Of a stretch of DNA of 56,226 nt, positions 1 to 9,130 are shown in pieces (within the stretch, counting starts at the first letter, position 1; the number at the start of each line of letters is the position of its first letter). Location: positions 1 to 56,226 of the forward strand of contig JAJFJJ010000059.1 in assembly GCA_021774195.1 (NCBI GenBank), read 5' to 3'. The notes below the pieces were generated by a model. It was not told the DNA's origin. It saw only the letters and a program-made list of their open reading frames with translations, and made no database searches. A program made the translations under genes and the position numbers. This DNA comes from Nitrosomonas sp. Lineage in GTDB: Bacteria > Pseudomonadota > Gammaproteobacteria > Burkholderiales > Nitrosomonadaceae.

Positions 1-52
1 AAATATGAAAACTAAGCGTTTTGCACACCATGAAGGTGATTGTAATAACGCT

Positions 53-173
53 ACACAGTTTTGCATTGAATCTTAGGCCACAATACTGTGTTGCCGCCCT
101 TACCAAGGACTACGGCCATTGTCTGCGAACGGCGCCTTGTCTTGTGACCTAAGATTCAATGCAAATTCTGTGT
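53..173. repeat. Small palindromic element (MITE-like) upstream of nnrS
   Basis: Positions 53-82 and 143-173 form an imperfect inverted repeat of about 30 bp sharing the core TTGCATTGAATCTTAGG. The arms enclose 60 bp of more GC-rich DNA (83-142). There is no ORF in it and I see no clear target duplication. The size and long terminal arms suit a miniature transposable element or a strong hairpin. It lies about 100 bp before nnrS and could influence that gene's promoter; this is inference. Confidence 0.6.
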
Positions 174-280
174 TCAACTGATTTTTCTAGGTTTAAAATA
201 CAAAAAAATCTTGGCCTGAATTCGGGCGAACCACCAAAAATGACCAATTTAAAGCGAATTGGTATTAAGAGGAAATGATG

Positions 281-1519
281 ATGAAGAAACAACTAACAAC
301 TTGGGATCATCTTGCTGCGGCACCACATCGCAGTTTATTTTTAGTCGGTGCACTGCAAGGCGTTATCACCTTGTTTTGGTGGGTGGTTGATTTGACCGGG
401 CGTTACGGTATTGCGGATTTGACAGCGACTTGGAGTGTTGTGCCAACTTGGGCGCATGCTTTTTTGATGATTTATGGGTTTTTTCCTTTTTTTATTCTAG
501 GGTTTCTGTTCACCACGTACCCAAATTGGATGAGTGGCGAGAAAGTGAAGCCAGGTGAATACATGACCACCTGTTTGCTAATGGCAGCAGGTGCCATGTT
601 GTTTTATGTTGGGATGTTGAGCGATAAAGCGGTTGTCATAATGGGGGTGGCCGTAATGCTGGCGGGATGGAGCGTGGCTTGTTATATCCTACTGCGCGTA
701 ATGATCGGCGCGTCAAGCTCGGATAAACGCCATGCAATGGTGACTAGCACGGCACTGTTAATGGGGTGGCTGGGTTTGGCTTGTTATTTGCTATGGTTAA
801 TGACCGATAGCTGGATGCTGCTGAATTTTTCACGTACTGCTGGTATCTGGTTTTTCCTGTTACCGATCGTTTTAACGGTTTCACACCGCATGATTCCGTT
901 CTTTTCCAGTCGGGTGTTGGATAATTATGTGATGGTCCGACCTTACTGGATGCTATGGTTGATGTTACTGTGCACTGCTAGTCATGGATTGTTGCAATTA
1001 CTCGATATGCCGTCTTACCTATGGTTGGTAGATTTTCCGCTGGCGACTTTTGCGTTGTATTTATCGTTTCAGTGGGGGTTCCTACGTAGTTTCAGCGTGA
1101 GCTTGTTGGCAGTGTTGCATATTTCATTTGCTTGGCTGGGGGTATCTATGTTGTTGTACGGCGTGCAAAGTTTGGTATTGATGCAATCTGAGGGTACGTC
1201 ACTAATACTTGGCTTAGCGCCATTGCACGCGCTGGCAATTGGCTATTTTGCCAGCATGGTATTGGGTATGGCCTCACGTGTCACTATTGGCCATTCAGGA
1301 CGACCATTGGTGCTAGATCATTTTACCTGGTTACTGTTTATCGGCTTTCAGGCTGTAGCGATCATCCGAATTCTGGCGGATGTCGTACCTACAGCTGCCA
1401 ACATGACGCCAATGCTATATCTCGTTGCTGGGCTAATTTGGTTAGGTTGTTTTGTGTTGTGGGCGGCTCGCTTTGTACCGGTTTACTGGCGACAAAGGGT
1501 GGATGGCAAGCCGGGTTAA
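281..1519 (+). CDS. nnrS: NnrS family haem-copper membrane protein
   Basis: A very hydrophobic protein of 412 residues with about twelve predicted membrane segments and His residues in or near helices ([31 protein letters not shown]), all typical of NnrS. The family binds haem and copper in the inner membrane and protects against nitric oxide stress; its exact reaction is not settled. Three ATG codons stand in tandem (275, 278, 281). I chose 281 because the AAGAGGA ribosome binding site at 267-273 gives it normal spacing. The short inverted repeat CCAATT/AATTGG at 244-262 just upstream could be an operator. Its 3' end overlaps the convergent ychF by 4 bases. Confidence 0.88.
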   Translation: MKKQLTTWDHLAAAPHRSLFLVGALQGVITLFWWVVDLTGRYGIADLTATWSVVPTWAHAFLMIYGFFPFFILGFLFTTYPNWMSGEKVKPGEYMTTCLLMAAGAMLFYVGMLSDKAVVIMGVAVMLAGWSVACYILLRVMIGASSSDKRHAMVTSTALLMGWLGLACYLLWLMTDSWMLLNFSRTAGIWFFLLPIVLTVSHRMIPFFSSRVLDNYVMVRPYWMLWLMLLCTASHGLLQLLDMPSYLWLVDFPLATFALYLSFQWGFLRSFSVSLLAVLHISFAWLGVSMLLYGVQSLVLMQSEGTSLILGLAPLHALAIGYFASMVLGMASRVTIGHSGRPLVLDHFTWLLFIGFQAVAIIRILADVVPTAANMTPMLYLVAGLIWLGCFVLWAARFVPVYWRQRVDGKPG

Positions 1520-2607
1520 ACATTAAAACGGAAATGCATGACATCGCCGTCTTTAACAATATATTCCTTACCTTCCAGGCGCATTTTTCCGGCTTCTTTG
1601 GCGCCTTGTTCGCCTTTGTAAGCGATAAAATCGTCGTAGCTGATAACTTCTGCTCGAATGAAGCCTTTCTCAAAGTCGGTATGGATCACACCTGCCGCTT
1701 GTGGTGCAGTGTCGCCTTTGTGCATGGTCCAGGCTCTAACTTCCTTAACACCAGCAGTGAAGTAGGTCTGTAGGCCGAGTAATTCATAGCCGGCTCGAAC
1801 TAAGCGGTTAAGCCCGGGTTCTTCCATATTGATATCAGCCAGGAAGATTTGTTTGTCTTCATCGGGAAGCTCGGCGATTTCTGCTTCAAGTGCGGCACAA
1901 ATCGCTACAACCGGGGCGCCTTCGCTGGCGGCATATTCTTCCACACGCGTTAACAATGGATTATTCTCAAACCCATTATCATCTACATTAGCGATATAAA
2001 TGGCGGGTTTAGCGGTCAACAGGCAGAGCGGCTGTAGCAATTCCTTCTGGTCTTTGTCTAAATCCAATGTGCGTGCAGGATTGCCTTCGTCCAGATGGCT
2101 TCTGACCATCTCCAAGAAACTACAGAGTTTAATCGCCTCTTTATTGCCGGATTTGGCCAGTTTGGCTTCGCGTTGTATGGTTTTTTCGACGGTAGCCAGA
2201 TCAGCTAGTCCGAGTTCGGTTTGAATCACTTCAATATCCGAAATGGGGTCCACTTTGCCGGAAACATGGACAACATTATCATTAGCAAAGCAACGTACCA
2301 TGTTTACGATACCATCGGTTTCACGAATGTTAGCCAGAAACTTATTGCCTAGCCCTTCTCCTTTGGATGCGCCTGCTACCAATCCGGCAATGTCCACGAA
2401 TTCAACAATTGCTGACTGTATTTTCTGTGGGTTGACGATCTCACTGAGCTTTTGTAAGCGTGGATCAGGCACTTCAACAATCCCGACGTTTGGATCGATG
2501 GTGCAAAAAGGATAGTTTTCCGCAGCAATGCCCGCTTTGGTCAGGGCATTGAATAGTGTCGATTTTCCAACGTTGGGCAAGCCAACAATACCGCATTTCA
2601 GACTCAT
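1516..2607 (-). CDS. ychF: Redox-regulated ATPase YchF (Obg-like GTPase family)
   Basis: At 363 residues this is the usual length for YchF/OLA1. The P-loop GLPNVGKST is at residues 9-17, followed by [14 protein letters not shown] and the VDIAGLV switch motif. The C-terminal third is the TGS domain ending [12 protein letters not shown]. The protein binds ATP in preference to GTP, associates with ribosomes and responds to oxidative stress (family knowledge). It sits last in the lolB-ispE-prs-rplY-pth-ychF order. The usually tight pth-ychF junction is opened by a 147-bp gap filled with a decayed repeat copy. A weak AAGAG ribosome binding site precedes the ATG. Confidence 0.96.
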   Translation of the reverse strand: MSLKCGIVGLPNVGKSTLFNALTKAGIAAENYPFCTIDPNVGIVEVPDPRLQKLSEIVNPQKIQSAIVEFVDIAGLVAGASKGEGLGNKFLANIRETDGIVNMVRCFANDNVVHVSGKVDPISDIEVIQTELGLADLATVEKTIQREAKLAKSGNKEAIKLCSFLEMVRSHLDEGNPARTLDLDKDQKELLQPLCLLTAKPAIYIANVDDNGFENNPLLTRVEEYAASEGAPVVAICAALEAEIAELPDEDKQIFLADINMEEPGLNRLVRAGYELLGLQTYFTAGVKEVRAWTMHKGDTAPQAAGVIHTDFEKGFIRAEVISYDDFIAYKGEQGAKEAGKMRLEGKEYIVKDGDVMHFRFNV

Positions 2608-2635
2608 GATCTGATTCTCTTTGTAAAATTAAGGA

Positions 2636-2758
2636 GTAACTTTCAAATTATCTCTAAAATTTGTCAGTGCAAAGCGAAAAATGTGAGTTTACAGGTGTAA
2701 CTGATCATTTTGTAATACCGAGATGACTAATTTAGGAGTAAACTGAAAATTTTGTTAA
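2636..2758. repeat. Decayed copy of the GTAACTATTCAG palindromic element
   Basis: The core around 2677-2719 is nearly identical to the centre of the element at 29220-29361, including TGAGTTTACAGGTGTAA and GATCATTTTGTAA. The outer arms have diverged (GTAACTTTCAAATT on the left; AGTAAACTGAAAATTTTGTTA on the right) and the copy is about 20 bp shorter. The right end runs a few bases into the stop codon of pth. No convincing target duplication remains, so it is probably older than the other copies. Confidence 0.7.
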
Positions 2759-3324
2759 GTTTTTGTGTGCAATTTAAGCATAGCTGCTTGGCAGTCACCT
2801 TTGGCAAGTAACGGCCATATTTCCAAACTACGTGCAATGGCTTCATCAATTAATAAGGCCTCTTCTTTCCTGGGAGGACGTAATACATAGCCGACAACAG
2901 CATTACGATCACCCGGATGACCCACACCAATTCGTAAGCGCCAAAAATCTTTAGTGCCAAGCTGTGCAGCAATGTCTTTGAGGCCATTGTGCCCACCCAA
3001 ACCACCGCCCCATTTCAATTTCGCGACGCCTGGTTCTAAATCCAGTTCATCATGGACAACAATGATTTCATCCGGTTGGATCTTGTAGAAATGGCACAAT
3101 GCCGCGACTGAGCGTCCGCTCCGGTTCATATAAGTTTGGGGTTCCAATAACCAAAGATCGATGTCTCCTTGGTTTACACGGGCACATAATCCACCAAACC
3201 GCGTCTCGGACTTCAGCGTAACATTGAGTTTGTCCGCTAATTCGTCCACCCATAGAAACCCGGCATTGTGGCGTGTTCCTTCGTATTCATTGCCTGGATT
3301 ACCCAGGCCCACAATTAATTTCAT
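2755..3324 (-). CDS. pth: Peptidyl-tRNA hydrolase
   Basis: The protein begins [11 protein letters not shown] and has 189 residues, normal for Pth. It carries the catalytic RHNAGF motif (His near residue 20) and [13 protein letters not shown]. The enzyme frees tRNA from peptidyl-tRNA that drops off ribosomes. An in-frame TTG at 3351 would add nine residues, but the ATG at 3324 gives the canonical N-terminus and is preferred. It lies between rplY and ychF as in many proteobacteria. A terminator-like hairpin separates it from rplY, and a TATAAT box precedes it, so it may have its own promoter. Confidence 0.95.
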   Translation of the reverse strand: MKLIVGLGNPGNEYEGTRHNAGFLWVDELADKLNVTLKSETRFGGLCARVNQGDIDLWLLEPQTYMNRSGRSVAALCHFYKIQPDEIIVVHDELDLEPGVAKLKWGGGLGGHNGLKDIAAQLGTKDFWRLRIGVGHPGDRNAVVGYVLRPPRKEEALLIDEAIARSLEIWPLLAKGDCQAAMLKLHTKT

Positions 3325-3348
3325 AAAGTTGATTATTTTCGGGACAGT

Positions 3349-3366
3349 CAACTGAGGAATTTAGGA
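3349..3366 (-). repeat. Solitary CCTAAATTCCTCAGTTGA repeat end
   Basis: On the minus strand this reads CCTAAATTCCTCAGTTGA, identical over 18 bases to the left end of the element at 32974-33206. No partner end is visible nearby, so this is either a remnant or a solo end. It sits directly upstream of pth, overlaps the alternative TTG start and follows a TATAAT box. Confidence 0.55.
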
Positions 3367-3367
3367 T

Positions 3368-3373
3368 TATACA
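3368..3373 (-). promoter_or_regulatory. Possible -10 box for pth
   Basis: The minus strand reads TATAAT 45-50 bases before the pth ATG, immediately after the rplY hairpin. No good -35 is visible at 16-18 bases. It is plausible because the hairpin would otherwise stop transcription from rplY. Confidence 0.35.
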
Positions 3374-3379
3374 AAAAAC

Positions 3380-3416
3380 AAAATCTGCTGAGACATTTTT
3401 AATGCCAGCAGATTTT
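3380..3416 (-). terminator. Rho-independent terminator after rplY
   Basis: Perfect 11-bp arms AAAATCTGCTG (3380-3390) and CAGCAGATTTT (3406-3416) enclose a 15-base loop. On the minus strand the hairpin is followed by a T-rich run (GTTTTTTGT). It lies 35 bases past the rplY stop. Confidence 0.8.
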
Positions 3417-3450
3417 ATTTTTTTGTTGAAGCAATTTGCTAACAGTCGCG

Positions 3451-4086
3451 TTAAGATTCTTCGCTCTCTTCCTCTTCACCAGTTTCTTTATCAGAAGCTG
3501 CGTCCTCAGACAGGACCGAACGTGGAATAACAATCGTCGCGACCGGCAAATTTTCACCTTTCACTAACATCGTAATTTCAACATCTTTTGGTATGATTAA
3601 GTCACTTAAATGTAACGTGTGACCAGCAGCTAGATCAATCAAATCAACGGTAATAAATTCTGGCAGGTCTGCTGGTAAGCAAGAGATATCAACTTCGGTC
3701 AGGACATGGCTTACAATACCACCAGAACTCTTTACTCCTGGTGAAACATCAGCATTAATAAAGTGCAATGGCACTTTCATGTGTATCTTCTTGTTCTTAT
3801 CAACACGCTGAAAATCAATATGCAACACTTGTCTTTTAAACGGATGCATTTGTACGTCACGCAGTAAAACAGGTTCTTTCTTGCCCGCAAGATTGAGCGT
3901 CAGAATAGAAGCATGAAAAGCTTCTAGCTCAAGCTGATGATACAAATCATTATGATCCAATTGGATTGATTGCGGTTCTTTTTCTCCACCATAGACGACA
4001 GCTGGAACTTTTCCAGAGCCACGCAGGCGGCGGCTCGCACCCTTTCCCTGCAAAGTACGCTGTTCAGCGTTAACATCAATTTTCAT
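3451..4086 (-). CDS. rplY: 50S ribosomal protein bL25, long CTC form
   Basis: A 211-residue protein with an N-terminal L25 domain ([22 protein letters not shown]) that binds 5S rRNA, followed by the CTC-type TL5 C-terminal beta domain and an acidic tail rich in Glu and Ser. The long form is usual in betaproteobacteria and is tied to general stress. It lies between prs and pth, its common place. A GGAG ribosome binding site precedes the ATG. An 8+8 inverted repeat in its leader (4107-4130) may be a control element. Confidence 0.96.
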   Translation of the reverse strand: MKIDVNAEQRTLQGKGASRRLRGSGKVPAVVYGGEKEPQSIQLDHNDLYHQLELEAFHASILTLNLAGKKEPVLLRDVQMHPFKRQVLHIDFQRVDKNKKIHMKVPLHFINADVSPGVKSSGGIVSHVLTEVDISCLPADLPEFITVDLIDLAAGHTLHLSDLIIPKDVEITMLVKGENLPVATIVIPRSVLSEDAASDKETGEEEESEES

Positions 4087-4106
4087 TTCTACTTCTCCAA
4101 AATGGT

Positions 4107-4130
4107 GATTTATCCGCGACCAGATAAATC
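4107..4130 (-). promoter_or_regulatory. Hairpin in the rplY leader
   Basis: GATTTATC (4107-4114) and GATAAATC (4123-4130) are perfect 8-bp inverted arms with an 8-base spacer, 20 bases upstream of the rplY start and next to its ribosome binding site. It could control translation or be a protein site. No T-run follows it, so it is not a normal terminator. Confidence 0.4.
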
Positions 4131-4221
4131 AATTAAATAAAACAATAAGTTCTTGTTACGGAAAACCAGCGATTTTACCTTATATCAGATAGTTTTGTCT
4201 TAGTTTGTAGAACAATAACAA

Positions 4222-5172
4222 CTACTCCATAAACAATGAGCTTAAAGAGTTTTCATTACTGATTCTTAGCATCGTTTCTGCCAGTAAATTGGCAACACTG
4301 AGTTGACAAATACGCTCACAGGCTTGGGCCTCATCACTGAGTGGAATAGTGTCGGTAACGACGAGTTTATCCAATGCAGAGTTCTCAATTCGTTGAACAG
4401 CATTACCGGACAAAACTGCATGCGTAGAGTATGCGAGAACTGCTTTGGCACCTTCTTCTTTTAGCGCATCAGCAGCTTTACACAAGGTGTTGGCGGTATC
4501 TACTAGGTCATCAATAATCACACAGGTGCGATCTTTTACTTCACCGATGATATTCATCACTTTGGCTTCATTCGCCTTCGGACGGCGCTTGTCGATGATA
4601 GCAAGTTCACACTCCAATCGCTTGGCCATATGTCTAGCGCGGACAACACCGCCGACGTCCGGCGAAACAACAACCAAATCTTGATAATCATGTTTCCAAA
4701 CATCACCTAATAAAATCGGCATGCCATAAATATTATCGACAGGAATGTCAAAGAAACCTTGAATCTGGTCGGAGTGTAAATCCATTGTCAACAGTCTATC
4801 AATTCCGACAGTTGTCAGCATATTGGCAACAACTTTGGCACTGATTGGCACTCTCACAGAACGTGGCCTTCTGTCCTGCCGAGCGTAACCGAAATAAGGA
4901 ATTGCTGCAGTAATACGGCCTGCTGATGCACGTTTTAATGCATCGACCATAACCAGAATTTCCATCAGGCTATCATTAGTAGGCGCGCAAGTGGATTGCA
5001 AAATAAATACATCTTTACCACGGACGTTTTCAAGGATCTCAACCATGACTTCACCATCACTAAAACGCCCGACATTGGCACGTCCTAAACTCATGTTGAG
5101 GTGCTTTACTGAATCATGCGCCAATTTGGGATTAGCAGTACCGGTAAAAACCATCAAACTGTCGTAGGACAT
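4222..5172 (-). CDS. prs: Ribose-phosphate pyrophosphokinase
   Basis: It makes PRPP from ribose 5-phosphate and ATP for nucleotide, His, Trp and NAD synthesis. Visible motifs are [10 protein letters not shown], the ATP/Mg region [14 protein letters not shown], and the PRPP-binding loop [15 protein letters not shown]. The conserved start is [11 protein letters not shown], giving 316 residues. An upstream ATG at 5187 would add MSRKK but has no better ribosome binding site. It follows tRNA-Gln and precedes rplY on the same strand. Confidence 0.96.
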   Translation of the reverse strand: MSYDSLMVFTGTANPKLAHDSVKHLNMSLGRANVGRFSDGEVMVEILENVRGKDVFILQSTCAPTNDSLMEILVMVDALKRASAGRITAAIPYFGYARQDRRPRSVRVPISAKVVANMLTTVGIDRLLTMDLHSDQIQGFFDIPVDNIYGMPILLGDVWKHDYQDLVVVSPDVGGVVRARHMAKRLECELAIIDKRRPKANEAKVMNIIGEVKDRTCVIIDDLVDTANTLCKAADALKEEGAKAVLAYSTHAVLSGNAVQRIENSALDKLVVTDTIPLSDEAQACERICQLSVANLLAETMLRISNENSLSSLFME

Positions 5173-5322
5173 TTTTTTTCTCGACATAATTATAAACTGA
5201 GGACTCAGGAGCGTAGATCCGTCCTGATGATATGGACAGGAATTTTCTTACCCGTTTGGTCGAATCACTCGGGTTCTATTAAAACCATCAATTCCTATTG
5301 GTTGTTGCTAAACAAACTAAAA

Positions 5323-5397
5323 TGGCTGGGGAGGTAGGGATCGAACCTACGAATGCCGGAATCAAAATCCGGTGCCTTACCACTTGGCGACTCCCCA
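5323..5397 (-). tRNA. tRNA-Gln (anticodon UUG)
   Basis: The minus strand folds as a 75-base tRNA with an encoded CCA (5323-5325). The acceptor arm is TGGGGAG/CTCCCCA, giving the U1-A72 pair typical of glutamine tRNAs. The anticodon stem CCGGA/TCCGG holds the loop TTTTGAT with anticodon TTG. The T arm GTAGG-TTCGATC-CCTAC is intact. It starts 10 bases after the ispE stop, so it is probably processed from the ispE-prs transcript. Confidence 0.96.
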
Positions 5398-5406
5398 AAT
5401 TCTTTA

Positions 5407-6243
5407 TTACTTAATATCGCACATCGGATGGTTGTCCAAACCGCGTGCTACAAATCCTTCTATGTTAGAAGGAATGTTCTCTAAAGCTTTCTGTGCCGCA
5501 GCTTCGCTAGAAAACTCGGCAAATACACAAGCACCAGAACCACTCATTGCCGCTATTGTAGTATTTTCCAACTGTTTTAGCCACTCCAAACATCTTTTGA
5601 CTTCTGGATACCGCTGACAAACGACTGGTTCCAAGTCATTATGTCCTTGCCAGATGGAAAAGGGCGGTATTTTGATAGGAATCGTGTTTCGTGTCAATTC
5701 TTTACTGCTAAAAATTTCTGCCGTGGAGACATGAACGGGTGGGATAAGTACCAAATACCATGCTTTAGGTAGTTCAACAGACACCAGTTTTTCGCCAATC
5801 CCTTCTGCAAATGCATTGTTTCCGAAAATAAATATCGGCACATCTGCACCCAATTGAAGACCTAATTCAATGAGTTCTTTTTGGTTCAAATGGAGGTCCC
5901 AGATGGTGTTAAGTGCGAGTAATGTTGTCGCTGCATCAGAGCTGCCGCCACCTAAACCACCGCCCATAGGAATTTTTTTCTGTAAATATATATCGACACC
6001 CTGACTTGTCCCACTATGCTGTTTTAACCGTTGTGCAGCACGAAAACAGAGGTCTTGTTCTTCCGGTACACCATCGGTAGGCGTATGGAGTTTTATGACG
6101 CCATCAGTTCTTGGCTCAAAACTTAATTGATCCGAAAAATCCAAGAAACGAAATACAGTTTGTAACAAATGGTAGCCGTCCGGTCTTTGTCCAACAACAT
6201 GTAAAAATAAATTAAGTTTTGCCGGGGCAGGAAATGAATGCAT
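5407..6243 (-). CDS. ispE: 4-diphosphocytidyl-2-C-methyl-D-erythritol kinase
   Basis: A GHMP-family kinase of the MEP isoprenoid pathway, 278 residues. The N-terminal PAPAKLNLFLHV motif and the ATP loop PMGGGLGGGSSDA (residues 92-104) are diagnostic; the C-terminal GHMP motif MSGSGACVFAEF is also present. It lies 30 bases downstream of lolB, its usual partner, and upstream of tRNA-Gln and prs. dxr of the same pathway is in this window at 42-43 kb. Confidence 0.96.
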   Translation of the reverse strand: MHSFPAPAKLNLFLHVVGQRPDGYHLLQTVFRFLDFSDQLSFEPRTDGVIKLHTPTDGVPEEQDLCFRAAQRLKQHSGTSQGVDIYLQKKIPMGGGLGGGSSDAATTLLALNTIWDLHLNQKELIELGLQLGADVPIFIFGNNAFAEGIGEKLVSVELPKAWYLVLIPPVHVSTAEIFSSKELTRNTIPIKIPPFSIWQGHNDLEPVVCQRYPEVKRCLEWLKQLENTTIAAMSGSGACVFAEFSSEAAAQKALENIPSNIEGFVARGLDNHPMCDIK

Positions 6244-6273
6244 AGATTGTATTAAGAAATATCGTTTTAGCTT

Positions 6274-6876
6274 TTATTCTATTTGCCAGTTATCCACGAC
6301 CACTTTGATTTTTAAATCCTGATAATTAAGTTCTAATACTCTGGGGCGTGTTGTCTGTTCTAGTTGTTTCGGAAAGAAGCTCAGATAACGGATGTACCAG
6401 TCATCTTGCCGCATAGCGATAAGCTGTCCTTGACTATTAATATCTTTTGCAGCGATAGTAAAAGGCGAATGATACCCTTGTATCCAAAATTGTAAACCAT
6501 TTATTGGCAATCGCCAGCCCAGTACTTCCTGAGTCAAATTTTCTATATCAGCTGCATGAAAAACTTCTTGTTTTGATGTGGTCAGGCGTGCGCCTTGGTG
6601 GTCTTGCCAAATCTCAGCGACGGCTTGACCTAATGGTGATAATAATAGAATATTATCGTTAAGTTTCGTGTGTTGCCAGCGAATACTGCCAGAATAATGT
6701 TGGTGTGCATTCTGTATCGACACTCTACCGAACATACTAAAGTCTTTGACTTTAATATGCAGTGCATCAGTTTCCGGTTCGGTAAAAACTGTTTCGACAG
6801 CTGTCTGATGTTGCAAGACAGCACAACTTGACAGCAGAAGACAGAGGCAACTGAGCGTAATTTTGTTCCAGGGCAT
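6274..6876 (-). CDS. lolB: Outer-membrane lipoprotein receptor LolB
   Basis: A 200-residue lipoprotein with a lipobox LSSC (Cys18) after a short hydrophobic stretch. The body matches LolB: FSMFGRVSIQN, SGSIRWQH, LLSPLGQAVAEI, and the WRLPINGLQFWIQG strand. It accepts lipoproteins from LolA and inserts them into the outer membrane. It is 12 bases after minE and 30 before ispE; lolB-ispE adjacency supports the call. Confidence 0.92.
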   Translation of the reverse strand: MPWNKITLSCLCLLLSSCAVLQHQTAVETVFTEPETDALHIKVKDFSMFGRVSIQNAHQHYSGSIRWQHTKLNDNILLLSPLGQAVAEIWQDHQGARLTTSKQEVFHAADIENLTQEVLGWRLPINGLQFWIQGYHSPFTIAAKDINSQGQLIAMRQDDWYIRYLSFFPKQLEQTTRPRVLELNYQDLKIKVVVDNWQIE

Positions 6877-6888
6877 TACTTATGAACT

Positions 6889-7167
6889 TCAGTTATGCAA
6901 GCTCTTGTCGGATTGTTGGTAATCCGGTAGAACAATATTTAATTCCAATGTCTCCTGATTTTCATCTTGTTCAAAATTAACCGATATCGCGTCTTGATCG
7001 ACACTGACATATTTGCGAATGACGGCTAATAGTTCTTTCTGCAATTGCGGCAGGTAGGATGGTTGATTGCGAAAACTGCGTTCATGCGCAACTAAAATTT
7101 GCAACCTTTCTTTGGCAATCGATGCTGATTTAGGTTTAGATGCTCTGAAATAGTCTAATAAGCTCAT
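6889..7167 (-). CDS. minE: Cell division topological specificity factor MinE
   Basis: 92 residues beginning MSLLDYFRASKPKSASIAKERLQILVAHE (N-terminal membrane-targeting and MinD-activating helix), followed by the beta-rich dimer domain with ELLAVIRKYV. It stimulates MinD ATPase and drives pole-to-pole oscillation. Its start overlaps the minD stop (ATGA, 4 bases), which indicates translational coupling. Confidence 0.96.
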   Translation of the reverse strand: MSLLDYFRASKPKSASIAKERLQILVAHERSFRNQPSYLPQLQKELLAVIRKYVSVDQDAISVNFEQDENQETLELNIVLPDYQQSDKSLHN

Positions 7168-7976
7168 GATCTACCCCCGAAAAGCATTTTTAGAAACCCT
7201 CTTTTGCCATCGATAAAACGATGCGGTCTTTCTTCACCTAAATAACGCGCGACAATATCTTCATATGCTTGACCAGCTTCACTTTTTTCATCCAGAATAA
7301 CTGGAATACCGGCATTAGATGCTGTGAGTACAGATTTTGACTCGGGAACAATACCCAGTAATTGTAGCGACAAAATTTCTTGTACATCATCAAGCGCTAA
7401 CATTTCACCAGATTTCACTCTGCTCGGATCATAGCGCGTGAGTAATAAGTATTCTTTAATTGGTTCTTCATTTCGTTCCGCTCTTCGAGACTTGCTAGAT
7501 AGTAGGCCAAGCATGCGATCTGAATCTCGCACGGAAGATATTTCTGGATTGGTGACAACAAATGCATCATCTGCATAATAAAGTGCTAGATTTGCACCTT
7601 TCTCAATACCAGCTGGAGAATCACAAACGATATATTTGAATTCTTGTGACAATTCTTCCAGTACTCGACCAACACCTTCCTTACTTAATGCATCTTTATC
7701 TCTTGTTTGAGAAGCGGGGAGGATGTACAGTAAATTACAATTTTTGTCACGAATCAATGCTTGGCTTATACTAGCTTCACCATTGATCACATTAATGAAG
7801 TCATAAACAACGCGACGCTCACAGCCCATAATCAAATCTAGATTACGTAATCCCACATCAAAATCAATAATAGCTGTTTTGTGACCTTTCTTTGCAAGCC
7901 CCATGGCAATTGCTGCACTAGTTGTTGTTTTGCCAACACCACCCTTTCCTGATGTCACGACTATAATTCTTGCCAA
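7164..7976 (-). CDS. minD: Septum site-determining ATPase MinD
   Basis: 270 residues with the deviant Walker A motif GKGGVGKTT (residues 10-18), the switch region DFDVGLRNLDL, and a C-terminal amphipathic membrane-targeting helix GFLKMLFGGRS. It recruits MinC and MinE to the inner membrane. It lies in minC-minD-minE order, with 90 bases to minC and a 4-base overlap with minE. GAGG precedes its ATG. Confidence 0.97.
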   Translation of the reverse strand: MARIIVVTSGKGGVGKTTTSAAIAMGLAKKGHKTAIIDFDVGLRNLDLIMGCERRVVYDFINVINGEASISQALIRDKNCNLLYILPASQTRDKDALSKEGVGRVLEELSQEFKYIVCDSPAGIEKGANLALYYADDAFVVTNPEISSVRDSDRMLGLLSSKSRRAERNEEPIKEYLLLTRYDPSRVKSGEMLALDDVQEILSLQLLGIVPESKSVLTASNAGIPVILDEKSEAGQAYEDIVARYLGEERPHRFIDGKRGFLKMLFGGRS

Positions 7977-8066
7977 CTTGAGCCTCCTTTACTAGATAAT
8001 CTATGGGAATTATAGATTAATTTGTGTCGTCTTAGGTACATCATTTATCGAGAATAAAATTAATCG

Positions 8067-8858
8067 CTAAATGATCTCCTGGATAATTAAAGCATGATCC
8101 TTTAAGTAAATCTGTACCGGTTTTTTACTAATTTGTTTATTCAAATCTTCATAAATTTTGTAATCTCCCGCAATTGAAATAAGCTCAGCTTGTAAATCAA
8201 GGCAAAATATTCTTGCATCTGTTTTTCCTTGTACACCTGCTAACGCCCTTCCTCTTAGGGTATTGTAGACATGTATATTACCCTCAGCCATAATTTCAGC
8301 GCCTGCGCTTACTTGTGACATAATGATTAAATCACCGGAAGCATAAATACGTTGTCCAGAACGAACCGGTTGCGTTATTAACGTTGTTTCGGTAGTTGGT
8401 TCCGGCGTAGACTGAGGTGTGACAACCGGCTCCTCTATAATCTCTTTCTCGGGCTCTGAGGGTTTGTTGACACTGCTCTGTTTTTGCGTATTTTCATCTG
8501 AAATTTTGCTGCCAGCAGTACGTGCGGTATCAATGGGGATAAATAATGCCCTTGCCTGGGTGTTTTGCTGGCCATTGCCGCCGCGTATACCGACTGGAAA
8601 CAATCCTATTTTTCTTAACACATTAGCAATATCTGCAATATTGATTGCACAATCTAGTTTGTTTGACTCGCTAACATCAATAATCAGCGGAGAATTCTTA
8701 AAGAACTCTGGTGCTTGTTGAATTTTCTCCTGAAGGGCTAATTCGATTGCAGCAATATCATTGTCAAATAGGATAAGTATGGGCGCAAAAAAAGTACTGC
8801 TCTTGAACTCAATTACAGAAGATACGTTGGTTTGCTTTTTTTGTTGGTTTGATGACAT
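8067..8858 (-). CDS. minC: Septum site-determining protein MinC
   Basis: 263 residues. The N-terminal FtsZ-inhibiting domain (about 15-115) is followed by a Pro/Thr/Glu-rich linker (about 130-165) and the right-handed beta-helix C-terminal domain (SGQRIYASGDLIIMSQVSAGAEIMAEGN...). GRALAGVQG and ARIFCLDLQAELISIAG are strongly conserved MinC motifs. First gene of minCDE; its promoter should lie in 8859-9130. Confidence 0.94.
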   Translation of the reverse strand: MSSNQQKKQTNVSSVIEFKSSTFFAPILILFDNDIAAIELALQEKIQQAPEFFKNSPLIIDVSESNKLDCAINIADIANVLRKIGLFPVGIRGGNGQQNTQARALFIPIDTARTAGSKISDENTQKQSSVNKPSEPEKEIIEEPVVTPQSTPEPTTETTLITQPVRSGQRIYASGDLIIMSQVSAGAEIMAEGNIHVYNTLRGRALAGVQGKTDARIFCLDLQAELISIAGDYKIYEDLNKQISKKPVQIYLKDHALIIQEII

Positions 8859-9130
8859 CCGTAGTATTGTTTTTTTTGATTAGACTGTTCTTTAAAAAGA
8901 ATTATTTTACTATGGTAATTCAAATACGGTTGCTAAAAGTTATTATACCTGTCAATTTGTTGTGATAAGTAGGAAATTCATTGGTTAACGACTGTTAATC
9001 ACATATTTTCTGTTAGAAGGAATTCCTCATGGAAAATATGGATTAATTGATGATTCCAATGTGTAATACTCTTGTGTCATTGTGCGCCAAATGAGCTTGA
9101 ATATTACACCAGTACATTATATTTTAGCTT

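Noticed and set aside
175..194. TCAACTGATTTTTCTAGGTT resembling the CCTAAA repeat end
   Set aside because: Only 16 of 20 bases fit and the mismatches fall in the conserved core; likely chance.
1389..1773. Reading frames over the nnrS/ychF junction
   Set aside because: They are antisense or shifted copies of the two clear genes and show no start signals.
5190..5206. AACTGAGGACTCAGGAG before prs as another repeat end
   Set aside because: Only the first nine bases agree; the outer TTTAGG part is missing.
8859..9130. TTAAC-GACT-GTTAA inverted repeat between minC and the unknown gene
   Set aside because: Five-base arms in AT-rich DNA are expected by chance.
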